Positions 7,978-16,780 of a stretch of 43,995 nt of DNA are shown one piece after another. The stretch covers positions 1 to 43,995 of the forward strand of contig NZ_JAOQJV010000020.1 in NCBI RefSeq assembly GCF_025567415.1, read 5' to 3'. Position numbers and translations under genes: made by a program. This DNA comes from Claveliimonas ammoniilytica (lineage in GTDB: Bacteria; Bacillota; Clostridia; Lachnospirales; Lachnospiraceae). The notes under the pieces were generated by a model. It was not told the DNA's origin. It was given only the letters and a program-made list of their open reading frames with translations, and searched no databases. The number at the start of each line of letters is the position of its first letter. Position 1 is the first letter of the stretch.

Positions 7978-9081
7978 ATGAACAAATTTGAAATGCCAGA
8001 GTACAGACATCCGGATTTTAGTCAGGAAATGTTTGTAAATGCACCAAGTGTAAAGTATGAAGCAGCGGAGAAGGATGGCGTTGCGCCGGAGAATTTTCAC
8101 AGCACATCCATGTATCCAGAATATTTTAAAATAGACGGAGAGTGGAAGCTCGCAGAAGAAAGTCGTATGGACTCTTGTGTCGTGTATTGCGAGGATGGAC
8201 ATCTGGCAGTTGTAGAGGCACGGAACCTGAAAAAGGGTGACCGTGTAATCACAGGCAGAACAGAACGTTGTGAGGAAGGTATCTATATGCACTGTCATGG
8301 TTTTGAAGAGCCGGGAGCAAAGCTTGATGATCAGTTTGTATTCCGTCAGGGAAGAAGCCGTGAGACCTCTTATGCAAGAGATTATGATAAGTTATTTGAA
8401 TTGTTAAAATATGAAAAGGAGAATGGCGGAAATGTAGTCTGGGTAATGGGACCGGCATTTGCATTTGATGCGGATGCAAGAGCAGCTATGCAGGCATTGA
8501 TTGAGAATGGATATGCGCAGGGCGTGCTGGCGGGCAATGCACTTGCAACACATGATCTGGAAGGGGCACTTCTGCATACAGCGCTGGGACAGGACATTTA
8601 TACGCAGGAGTCACAGCCAAATGGACATTATAATCATCTGGATGTGCTGAATAAGGTAAGAAGAAGCGGATCTATCCCGCAGTTTATTGAGGACTATAAG
8701 CTAGATGATGGCATTATCTGTAGCTGCGTTAAGCATAATGTTCCATTCGTGTTGGCAGGATCTATCCGTGATGATGGACCACTTCCGGAAGTGATCGGCA
8801 ATGTCTATGATGCTGCGGATGCTATGCGAGGACTGGTGCGTAATGCGACTACGGTGATCTGTATGGCGACCATGCTTCATACTATAGCAACCGGTAATAT
8901 GACACCGTCATTCCGGATGCTCGAGGACGGCACAATTCGTCCGGTGTATCTGTATACGATCGATATCGATGAATTTGTGGTAAATAAATTATTGGATCGG
9001 GGAAGTCTGAGTGCGACTACGATGGTAACAAATGTGCAGGACTTTATTACGCTGGTGGCCAAGGGATTAGGAGTGCAATAG
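7978..9081 (+). CDS. LOR/SDH (TIGR00300, ornithine cyclodeaminase-like) family protein
   Basis: A 367-residue stand-alone member of the TIGR00300 family, the domain found at the C-terminus of cyanobacterial AgrE/ArgZ and in archaeal ornithine cyclodeaminases that use NAD. Recognisable segments are LAVVEARNLKKGDRV, NGHYNHLDVLNKVRRSGSIP, AGSIRDDGPLPEVIGNVYDA and ATMLHTIATGNM. It follows larE by 35 bases with an AGGAGG, so it is very likely the last gene of the lar transcript. If it acts like its relatives it deaminates ornithine to proline. Why such a gene travels with nickel-pincer cofactor genes is unclear. Confidence 0.8.
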   Translation: MNKFEMPEYRHPDFSQEMFVNAPSVKYEAAEKDGVAPENFHSTSMYPEYFKIDGEWKLAEESRMDSCVVYCEDGHLAVVEARNLKKGDRVITGRTERCEEGIYMHCHGFEEPGAKLDDQFVFRQGRSRETSYARDYDKLFELLKYEKENGGNVVWVMGPAFAFDADARAAMQALIENGYAQGVLAGNALATHDLEGALLHTALGQDIYTQESQPNGHYNHLDVLNKVRRSGSIPQFIEDYKLDDGIICSCVKHNVPFVLAGSIRDDGPLPEVIGNVYDAADAMRGLVRNATTVICMATMLHTIATGNMTPSFRMLEDGTIRPVYLYTIDIDEFVVNKLLDRGSLSATTMVTNVQDFITLVAKGLGVQ

Positions 9082-9094
9082 AATTAGCAATAAA

Positions 9095-9132
9095 AAGGAG
9101 ATGTAACTCATCTATATGAGGTGCATCTCCTT
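9095..9132. terminator. Bidirectional terminator between the lar operon and the UGA-containing gene
   Basis: AAGGAGATG-TAACTCAT (from 9095) pairs with ATGAG-GTGCATCTCCTT (to 9132). It lies 14 bases after the TIGR00300 stop and 14 bases after the extended stop of the minus-strand UGA-containing gene, so it can serve both convergent transcripts. Its location just past the TAG at 9146-9148 supports that stop as the true end of the minus-strand gene. Confidence 0.8.
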
Positions 9133-9145
9133 CTTAATATGTACG

Positions 9146-9850
9146 CTATTTGTAATAACCTTCCTGTACGAGCACCTGCTCGTCCCAGGCTGCCTGAACC
9201 AGGACTTGTTTACTTGCATACCTGCAAGTCGTGTGCAAGCCTGATCATCCACCATTGGCATCCTTGTGTACCTGGAATTCACCGGCTGAACCAAATTCGG
9301 CACCGCAGTAATTGCAGACAACTACTTTGACAGTATTATATACAGCGTCATGATGAATGGTCTGATAAACAGGAGGCACCCATACCTTCTGCGGTGGTGG
9401 AGCAGGGGCAGGTGTGTTTCCGGAGCTGCCGGAACTTCCGGCATTGTTATTGGATGAAGCAGTATCTGAAACGGAATTCTCAGAACCTTTTTTCTCCGAG
9501 GACTTTTCATTCTTGCCATCGTTATCAAAATCTTTTTGTGCTTCTGCTATTTCTTCCTTGTCTTCTTTATCACTTTCTTCTATATCTTCCTTATCAGCCT
9601 CTTCCTTGTCTTCTTTTTTCTTTTCTGTCTTTTTGGTCTTCTTTGTTTGAACTGTGTTAGCATCCTTAGAATCTGAGTCCTGCTGCGTTATGGTATCTTC
9701 GACAGGTTCAATGCCATAAGCAGCCCGAATTGACGGAAGAGAAAATCCTGAGATCAGAAAACAGATCAGAGTAATGGCAATTACTATTTTTTCTTTTTGA
9801 TGTTTGATTGGATAAGAAAACCGATCTTTGAATTTTGTAATAATCTTCAT
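9146..9850 (-). CDS. Probable exported selenoprotein (in-frame UGA at 9245-9247)
   Basis: Read normally, the frame stops at the TGA at 9245-9247, but it stays open for 32 further codons to a TAG at 9146-9148, just before a terminator. The full product would be 234 residues with selenocysteine at about 202. Residues about 22-43 form a signal or anchor helix. A K/E/D-rich then Gly/Ser/Pro-rich linker follows to about 150. The C-terminal domain has CNYCGAEF, a His in FQVHKDANGG, the UGA, then SGLHTTC and VLVQAAWDEQVLV. This is a zinc-finger-like CxxC...H...U...HxxC pattern, the UGA falling where a Cys could serve. A SECIS-like hairpin lies 22 nt after the UGA (9200-9243). The ATG at 9850 has GAGG 9 bases upstream. 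The yedE gene is immediately upstream. A TGC/TGT nonsense mutation is the alternative. I know no named family for it. Confidence 0.7.
9200..9243 (-). promoter_or_regulatory. SECIS-like hairpin downstream of in-frame UGA
   Basis: On the minus strand, 22 nt past the UGA, ACUUGCA (9229-9223) pairs perfectly with UGCAAGU (9218-9212) around a GGUA loop. A lower stem pairs CAGGCUUG (9243-9236) with CAAG-U-CCUG (9208-9200), with one bulged U and an internal loop. The apical UGCAGGUAUGCA differs at one base from the UGCAGGUCUGCA of the E. coli fdhF SECIS that binds SelB. The GU in the loop and the distance (18 nt in fdhF) agree with bacterial SECIS elements. Confidence 0.7.
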
Positions 9851-9861
9851 ATTATAAATCC

Positions 9862-10941
9862 TCATACAAATTTGTACAATAATTTGATACCAACAAATGC
9901 GCCGCCGAATAATGCAATCATAAATACCCAGCCGGACAGAGACAGAGATGCAGTTGCCATAAAGAAAGCGGTAATGTTACATCCACCGGCAATGCATGCG
10001 CCATAGCCCATGAGAGAACCACCGATCACGGACTTGATTACCTGTTGTCTGGAATGGATCTTACGGAAGTTAAACTGAGAACTGAATAATACAGAAATCA
10101 GGGATCCAACTAATAATCCTAAATTACGCAGGTTCGAGCCTGCTGCTACTTCGATAGAAGCCTTGCAATTTAGAAAATCCTTAATAGTTCCAGTGAACAG
10201 ATTCTTGGTACAGCCCTCGATCCAGTAAAAAGCACCGGATACAGACCATTGAGAGTTGAGAAGGATAATGTGTATGACACTTAAAATGCCCAGGCATATT
10301 GCTCCCTTCAGATAAGCAGTATTCTCATTGGCAGCAGGCTGCGTATCTCTCTTAACTGCTATTATATAGAAAGTCATCAAAATTGCAATATGAATACCGA
10401 CACCAAGTCCCCAGCCGAATCGTTCCGGGAAGAATATAGAGGGTGATTGCTGAACAAGTGGAGCCCATAGCTGATCATAATGGGTATTACCCAATGTATA
10501 TCCGAGTACTACGAATATGAATGTGATGAAATGAACAGAATAACCTTCACCCATTCGAATAAACATGCCGGAACAGCAACAACCTGCAAGTTCCATGCCA
10601 ATACCGAATAAAAATGCTCCAAGAACCAGAGGAATACTTACAGCTGCAACGCCCAGAGTGTCGAACATACCACCAGAGAGGTACTTGATTGCCGAGATTC
10701 CAAAGGAGGCAATCAGGATAGCAATTAATATAGATCGAAACTGATCGGTAGACTGGGACAGAATCGGATCACTTGCAGCGGATACAAAGCATACATGAGA
10801 GCGCTGTAATATGATTCCAAATCCTAATCCGAATAACCAGTAGTACATTAGATTGTGACTGAATGTAAGCAGTAGTAAACCAGTTGCCGCCGAAAGCATA
10901 AGCAGTAAAAATGCTGTAGACTTCTGAGTTAAAAACTTCAT
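9862..10941 (-). CDS. YedE/YeeE-family membrane protein, probable selenium-related transporter
   Basis: A 359-residue polytopic membrane protein (about nine to ten helices) of the YeeE/YedE family. The conserved cysteine sites are in RSHVCFVSAA (residues about 48-57), GMELAGCCCSGMF (about 115-127) and GACIAGGCNITAF (about 320-332). Relatives import thiosulfate, and the YedE branch has been tied to selenium metabolism by comparative genomics. The start follows ACAGGAG. Its stop is 11 bases before the start of the UGA-containing gene on the same strand, so the two form an operon. That linkage favours a selenium rather than a sulfur substrate here (inference). selD, selA, selB and tRNA-Sec are not in the window. 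Confidence 0.85.
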   Translation of the reverse strand: MKFLTQKSTAFLLLMLSAATGLLLLTFSHNLMYYWLFGLGFGIILQRSHVCFVSAASDPILSQSTDQFRSILIAILIASFGISAIKYLSGGMFDTLGVAAVSIPLVLGAFLFGIGMELAGCCCSGMFIRMGEGYSVHFITFIFVVLGYTLGNTHYDQLWAPLVQQSPSIFFPERFGWGLGVGIHIAILMTFYIIAVKRDTQPAANENTAYLKGAICLGILSVIHIILLNSQWSVSGAFYWIEGCTKNLFTGTIKDFLNCKASIEVAAGSNLRNLGLLVGSLISVLFSSQFNFRKIHSRQQVIKSVIGGSLMGYGACIAGGCNITAFFMATASLSLSGWVFMIALFGGAFVGIKLLYKFV

Positions 10942-11142
10942 AATAAAATCTCCTGTATCTCTTATATATAGTATATAATTTCACAAATGGAGACAAAATG
11001 CAAGCTTTATATCGTGCAATATGCACTATAGATAATATCGATAAATACATGCTATATATAAAAATTATCAATTATCAAAAAAGTGAAATAAATGTTATGC
11101 TAAAGATATTAATGGAGTGTCGAGAACAGGAGGTAAATAAAA

Positions 11143-14100
11143 GTGAAAAAGAAACGACTTATAGCACTTATTCTCTGTCTGTGCATGGTCTTTTCCAGTG
11201 CACTGTCTGTATCAGCAGCCGAAATAAGCGGAACAGATGCAGATGCAGAAGTGACTCAGGAAGTTGAGGAGACTGGAGATGACAAACAGTCGGAGGATGT
11301 AACAGAAGAAGACAAAATGGAACCGGTCGCAGAACCGGGAACAGTTGATGCAGCTGAAGAGCCGGCTGCTCAGGGAGCAGACGAGATAGATGCTTCTGTA
11401 TGGAAGGTAGAAGACTTTACATACACTTCTTATGAGAAGCGTCTGTATGGCTGCGATTATTCCAGAGACTTTACAATCAAAGGATCTGCAATCGCAGGAT
11501 TTTCAGAATCAGGTCTTGCCAAGTTAGAGAAGAACAAAGATCTGGTACTTCCTGCTACAGATGATGAAGGAGATGCGGTAGTAGGTGTAGCACCAAGCGC
11601 ATTCACAAAAAAGGGACTTACATCTGTTCAGTTCCCTACAGGAATGATGGTAGACTACAATGACACTGTTACGAATGGAAAGGTTACAAAGAGAGGTAAC
11701 TTTGTAATTGGTGAAAATGCATTTTCAGGCAATGAACTTACTTCCGTTACTCTTCCGGAAGGTGTGATCGCATGTCTGTCTAATTCATTTATGGGCAATA
11801 AGATTACAACTGTAAAATTACCAAAGACAATCTGGTGGCTGGAAACACAGTCTTTTGGAAGGAATCTTATCACGACTGTTAATTTTCCGACTACCTGTGA
11901 TTTCCAGTTAGAAATGCACGGTATGGCATTTGCCAATAACTTAATTACGTCTGTAAGACTGCCGGATTATACAGAAGTTGTTAATAAAGACAGCTTTTTC
12001 TGGAATCCGGGAAAAGAACCATTGGCAAATGAGGCACCGGACAGATATAAGACATACAAGGGAGTAGATGGAGAAACACATACTGCAGGTATCGTATATA
12101 TGTATGCGGATAATGCAGAGTTTGAGGTAAAAGACAGAATCCATCATGATAAGAAAGAGACAGAATCACAGCACTCATGGGTACAGAGACTGATCATCAA
12201 TGACGGTTCTGAAGAAACAGAGAACCCGGATCTTCCATGGAATGTCAATGACTTTACCTTTGAAGGCCAGACTGTGACCGGTTTGTCTGAATCAGGTATT
12301 GCAAAAAGAGCAACGAATAAAGATCTGGTTATCCCGGATTTTACCAGGGAAGGCATGTATGTGACTGCAATCGCAGATGCAAAAGCTGGTGGAAACGGAC
12401 TTTTTGCTTCAAAAGAAGAAGGCTTTGACAGCGTTTACATTCCGGTAGGAGTTCAGACAATCGGAAACTTTGCATTCCAGAGTAACGGATTAAAGGATGT
12501 GACCTTCCCGTCGAAGTTAGCAAAGATTGGAACAGGAGCATTCCAGACGAATGAACTGACCAGTGTAATCTTACCGGATACTGTAACATCTCTTGGTAAT
12601 GGTGTATTTGCGACTAATCCTAAGCTTGCACGTATCAATCTGTCAAAAGGATTGACAGAGATTCCTGCTGCAGCATTTGGATGCAGTGACGCCAAGAATT
12701 ATATGACAGAGCTGAAAAGTATTACAATTCCGGAAGGAATTACCAAGATTGGTAATAATGCTTTTGCCGGTAACAACTTTGCAGAGATCCATATTCCATC
12801 TACAGTAACAGAGATTGGCGGATATGCTTTCTCTACAAAAGAATACCTGACAGATCCATGTACATTGACACTTCCGGAAGGTCTGACAACTATTGGAAGC
12901 TATGCATTCAGAAACAAAGTAGTTGCGGAAGTAATGCTTCCGACCACAGTAAAGAAACTTAATAAAAATACTTTTGAGAAAACACAGTCTGATGTAATTA
13001 CAAAAGTATATGTAACATCGAAAGAACAATACGAAGATACTAAGAACTTCCCAGTAGGTACTGGACACAAGCTGTACTTAAAAGATGATTCAGTATGGAC
13101 TGCAGATGACTTTACCTATGGCGAAGAAAGCTTCGGTCTGTGGCCGGCAGATGACTATCACTCAACAAAGAATTTTACTGTTCATGTAGTAACCGGATTC
13201 TCAGAACAGGGATTAGAGAAGATTAAGGTTAATAAGAATCTGGTTATCCCAGCCAAGGATTCTGATGGTAAGAAGATTCAGGGGATTGGAAGCAAAGCAT
13301 TTTCAAGGACGAAGACAGAAGAAGAATTACAGATAGAGACATTAACGCTTCCAGAGAATGTCAAAGCTTCTTGTGAAGCTTCAACCTGGCAGGAGGTTGA
13401 GGGACTCGCAGAGAGAGGAGATTTCTTTATCGGAGCAAGTGCCTTTACGAGAAATAAGCTGACAACCTTAGAGATTCCGGAAGGTGTGATTTATGTAGGA
13501 GGTAACTCTTTTGCATATAATAAGCTGACATCTGTCAAATACCCTAAGACTCTTATGCAGATTTCAAATGGGGCATTTGGAACTAATGAAATTGCTGTTT
13601 TAGACTTCCCAGAGCGAACAGATTATCCACTTCAGATTGATGCAACTGCGTTTGGTTTAAATAAGATTACCTCTGTTCAGCTTCCTGCTAATACAAGCAA
13701 ATTAGATAAAAATACATTTGTTAATAAGAATAATGTGGTAGTAGATGTATATATCAATTCAGAAACGCTTGGAGCATTTGTGGCTGATGAGACAACTTCT
13801 AAGTATCACAGAATCATTAAGAAAGCTATTCCTGAAGAACAGGCACCGTGGGGTGTGAAGGACTTCACTTATGACGATGCAGGAACAACCATTACCGGTC
13901 TTGCTGATTCAGGTAAAGCTAAGATTAAGAGTAATCCGAATCTGATTCTTCCAAAAGAAGGACCAAATGGAGAAACAATTACTGCATTAGGTGCCGGAGT
14001 CAATAATCAAGGTATCTTTGTGGTAAGTGCGGACGGTAAAAATTATACTCCTGCAAGTGTAATACTTCCGGATACATTAAAGACAATTGGAAACTTTGCA

Positions 14101-16686
14101 TTTGCACTGAATGGAACTGTGACATATGAGAGCGTAATGGCTTCTATTACATTCCCAGAGGGATTAGAAGAAATTGGAGCAACAGCATTCCAGAATTCTA
14201 AGCTGACAGCTGTTTCCATTCCAGATAGTGTAACTACAATGGGAAATGCAACATTTACCGGAAGTCAGGAATTGCAGGCAATTAAACTGTCTGCTAATGT
14301 AAAAGATATTCCGGCAAGTGCATTTATGAACGGTGGAACTTCGTTGTCAGAGTTCGGTACTTTAGTAGTTCCAGAAGGCGTTGTTTCTATCGGAAAGAGT
14401 GCTTTCGCAGGCAGACATGTCGAAGAAGTTGTACTGCCGAGTACATTAGAGACAATTGGAGATCAGGCGTTTGATAATCATCAATTGACCAAACTTACAT
14501 TACCGGCAAATGTAAAGACAATTGGAAAACAAGCATTCCGAGTATTACAGGAAGGTCTTAGTCATACACTTTCTGCTGTAAGCCTGAATGAGGGACTGAA
14601 GACAATCGGACAGGAAGCTTTTGTCGGAAGTGTTATTACAGAAGTGGAGCTTCCAAGTACTGTGACTTTGTCTCATGCAAATAAATCAGCTGATTTAATC
14701 TTTGGAACATCAAAAGCGGCAGCAAATCCGATCGTTAAAGTAAAAGTGGCTGATAAGACAAAAGCACAGGAGTGGAATACAACTCTTGCAAATCAGAAAT
14801 CACATATTGTTGTATATGACAAGCTTGTTGGTTCGGGCTGGACATTGGATGATTTCACATACGATGGAACGACTATCACAGGATGGTCTGAAAGCGGACA
14901 GCTTAAGAGACAGACGATCAGAACACTGGTGCTTCCGGATCAGACACCTGACGGACAGGATATCACTGCAATCGGTGAAGCTGCATTTAAGATTCCGGAT
15001 GCAGAAGTAGAGATTACCAAATTTGGTGTTAATTCTCCGAATGGTATGACATCTGTTGTACTTCCGGAAAAGGCAACTGTGATTGGTAAAGAGGCTTTCT
15101 CTCAGAATGCGTTGATTAGAGTTGACTTTACAGGTATCACATCGATCGGAGGATCCGCATTCTATGGCAATGATCTGGTAGAGGCAATTCTTCCGGATAC
15201 AGTAACAGAACTTGGAGAGGGAGCATTTTCTGCAAATGATATTACAGAAATAAGACTGTCAAGTGGAGTAACCGTAATCCCGGCAGGTGCATTCTCAATG
15301 AATATCCGTCTGGATCATGTAACAATTCCGAATACTGTAACAGAGATCGGACAGACTGCATTTGCGGGAGCAAGACTGACATCCCTGGAGATTCCGGATT
15401 CTGTAACTAAGATTGGTATGAAAGCATTCCACTTACATCACCTTTCAAGCCTGGTTATTCCTGGAAGTGTAAAAGAGATTGGTGAGTCTGCATTTGAAGG
15501 AACTTACAAAGCTACTACATTAAAGACTCTGGTTCTTGAAGAGGGTGTGGAAAGCATTGGTAAGTTTGCATTCAAAGAAGCATTGCTTGAGACGGTTGCA
15601 TTCCCGAACTCTATTACTACGGTTGGCGCGCAGCCTTTCCGTAATAACAAAGGAAAAGATGGAAGTCATGTTGTAGAGGTTACAACGACAAATAAAGAAC
15701 ATAGAAAATTTACAGACGATACTTATGTAATCAACTATACTGGTAAGATCGGATTGGATGAAGTAGAAGATAAAGTGACAGTGGAATTTGACAAGGCAGA
15801 TTATACTGGAAAAGAGATCAAACCAGCAGTAAAAATCGAAGGTCTGAAGGAAGGTACAGATTTTGAAGTATCTTATACAGATAATGTAGAGCTTGGTCTT
15901 GGACATGTGATTATCAAAGGTATTGGTAAGTACGAGGGTATACTGAATAAGACATTTAAGATCGTAGCTTCTGATAAGGCTAACGTTGTAGTGAAACCGT
16001 CTGCTCCATCTACAAAAGCAGATGACTTCGATAAGGACAGCATCAAGAAGGACGTGCTGACTGATGAAGAAAAAGCACGGGTTGAGGCTGGAGAAAAGGC
16101 GAATGTATATCTGGAAGTTACCAAGTTAGAAGAATCAGCTGTACCGGCAGAGGATATTGTAAAAACCAATGCAAAAGCAGCTGAGATCGAAGGTGTCAAG
16201 AAGGGATTATATCTGGATATCTCTATGTGGAAAGTAATCGGTGACAGTGAACCTGAGAAAGTTACAGGTGCTGAACTGTCTAAGAAAGTGAAGATATCTG
16301 TAGAACTTCCAGAGAATCTGATCGCACCGAAAGGTAAGACAAGAACTTACTATGTAATTCGTGTTCATAACGGAGTCGCAGAGATGCTTCCTACAACACT
16401 GAATGGAAAGACCATTACATTTGAGACAGACAGATTCTCTACCTATTCTATCTGGTATACAGAGCAGGATGTAAAAGGAACTGACGGAGGATCTGGAGAT
16501 AAGGGTAATGGTGGTGCCGGAACAACAGATGGCAAGAATGATGGTAATAATAAGAAACCGGCAGATCCAAAGAAAGCAGCTAAAACCGGTGATTATAACC
16601 ACATTGGACTGCTGTGTCTGCTCCTTGCAATGAGCGCAGTTGTTACAAGTGGAACTGTTGTGTACAAGAGAAAAAAGAACAGATAA
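11143..16686 (+). CDS. BspA-like leucine-rich-repeat cell-surface protein
   Basis: An 1847-residue exported protein. A signal peptide spans residues 1-29 (MKKKRLIALILCLCMVFSSA), then an acidic linker. Five large modules begin near residues 84, 363, 649, 900 and 1230, each opening with a W..DDFTY motif and a TG.SESG..K line. Each is filled with LRR_5 repeats of the form IPDSVT.IG..AF. An Ig-like region (VEFDKADYTGKEIKPAVKIE) lies near 1545-1610. The C-terminus has a KTGD sorting-like motif, a hydrophobic helix and KRKKNR, which indicates wall anchoring by sortase. The start is GTG, 8 bases after CAGGAGGT. BspA-type proteins bind host or microbial surfaces; the ligand is unknown. Confidence 0.9.
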   Translation: MKKKRLIALILCLCMVFSSALSVSAAEISGTDADAEVTQEVEETGDDKQSEDVTEEDKMEPVAEPGTVDAAEEPAAQGADEIDASVWKVEDFTYTSYEKRLYGCDYSRDFTIKGSAIAGFSESGLAKLEKNKDLVLPATDDEGDAVVGVAPSAFTKKGLTSVQFPTGMMVDYNDTVTNGKVTKRGNFVIGENAFSGNELTSVTLPEGVIACLSNSFMGNKITTVKLPKTIWWLETQSFGRNLITTVNFPTTCDFQLEMHGMAFANNLITSVRLPDYTEVVNKDSFFWNPGKEPLANEAPDRYKTYKGVDGETHTAGIVYMYADNAEFEVKDRIHHDKKETESQHSWVQRLIINDGSEETENPDLPWNVNDFTFEGQTVTGLSESGIAKRATNKDLVIPDFTREGMYVTAIADAKAGGNGLFASKEEGFDSVYIPVGVQTIGNFAFQSNGLKDVTFPSKLAKIGTGAFQTNELTSVILPDTVTSLGNGVFATNPKLARINLSKGLTEIPAAAFGCSDAKNYMTELKSITIPEGITKIGNNAFAGNNFAEIHIPSTVTEIGGYAFSTKEYLTDPCTLTLPEGLTTIGSYAFRNKVVAEVMLPTTVKKLNKNTFEKTQSDVITKVYVTSKEQYEDTKNFPVGTGHKLYLKDDSVWTADDFTYGEESFGLWPADDYHSTKNFTVHVVTGFSEQGLEKIKVNKNLVIPAKDSDGKKIQGIGSKAFSRTKTEEELQIETLTLPENVKASCEASTWQEVEGLAERGDFFIGASAFTRNKLTTLEIPEGVIYVGGNSFAYNKLTSVKYPKTLMQISNGAFGTNEIAVLDFPERTDYPLQIDATAFGLNKITSVQLPANTSKLDKNTFVNKNNVVVDVYINSETLGAFVADETTSKYHRIIKKAIPEEQAPWGVKDFTYDDAGTTITGLADSGKAKIKSNPNLILPKEGPNGETITALGAGVNNQGIFVVSADGKNYTPASVILPDTLKTIGNFAFALNGTVTYESVMASITFPEGLEEIGATAFQNSKLTAVSIPDSVTTMGNATFTGSQELQAIKLSANVKDIPASAFMNGGTSLSEFGTLVVPEGVVSIGKSAFAGRHVEEVVLPSTLETIGDQAFDNHQLTKLTLPANVKTIGKQAFRVLQEGLSHTLSAVSLNEGLKTIGQEAFVGSVITEVELPSTVTLSHANKSADLIFGTSKAAANPIVKVKVADKTKAQEWNTTLANQKSHIVVYDKLVGSGWTLDDFTYDGTTITGWSESGQLKRQTIRTLVLPDQTPDGQDITAIGEAAFKIPDAEVEITKFGVNSPNGMTSVVLPEKATVIGKEAFSQNALIRVDFTGITSIGGSAFYGNDLVEAILPDTVTELGEGAFSANDITEIRLSSGVTVIPAGAFSMNIRLDHVTIPNTVTEIGQTAFAGARLTSLEIPDSVTKIGMKAFHLHHLSSLVIPGSVKEIGESAFEGTYKATTLKTLVLEEGVESIGKFAFKEALLETVAFPNSITTVGAQPFRNNKGKDGSHVVEVTTTNKEHRKFTDDTYVINYTGKIGLDEVEDKVTVEFDKADYTGKEIKPAVKIEGLKEGTDFEVSYTDNVELGLGHVIIKGIGKYEGILNKTFKIVASDKANVVVKPSAPSTKADDFDKDSIKKDVLTDEEKARVEAGEKANVYLEVTKLEESAVPAEDIVKTNAKAAEIEGVKKGLYLDISMWKVIGDSEPEKVTGAELSKKVKISVELPENLIAPKGKTRTYYVIRVHNGVAEMLPTTLNGKTITFETDRFSTYSIWYTEQDVKGTDGGSGDKGNGGAGTTDGKNDGNNKKPADPKKAAKTGDYNHIGLLCLLLAMSAVVTSGTVVYKRKKNR

Positions 16687-16717
16687 GATCAGAAAGTCTT
16701 CAGACAGAATGAGAAAA

Positions 16718-16752
16718 AAAGGGCGTGAATCGTAATTTGATTCACGCCCTTT
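16718..16752. terminator. Bidirectional terminator between the BspA-like gene and cstA
   Basis: AAAGGGCGTGAATC pairs with GATTCACGCCCTTT around a short loop, with an A run before and T-rich bases after. It separates the convergent BspA-like and cstA genes. Confidence 0.9.
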
Positions 16753-16780
16753 GAAATTCTTGAATTAAGCTTGATTAGGA

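Noticed and set aside
9112..9321. Open frame of 69 codons on the minus strand overlapping the UGA region
   Set aside because: It is in a different frame from the signal-peptide protein and has no plausible binding site. The frame continuing through the UGA keeps the Cys/His pattern and ends at the terminator, so it explains the sequence better.
11600..15620. Regularly spaced similar segments as a CRISPR-like array
   Set aside because: They are degenerate LRR_5 repeats in one open frame. I found no exact direct repeats with unique spacers anywhere in the window.
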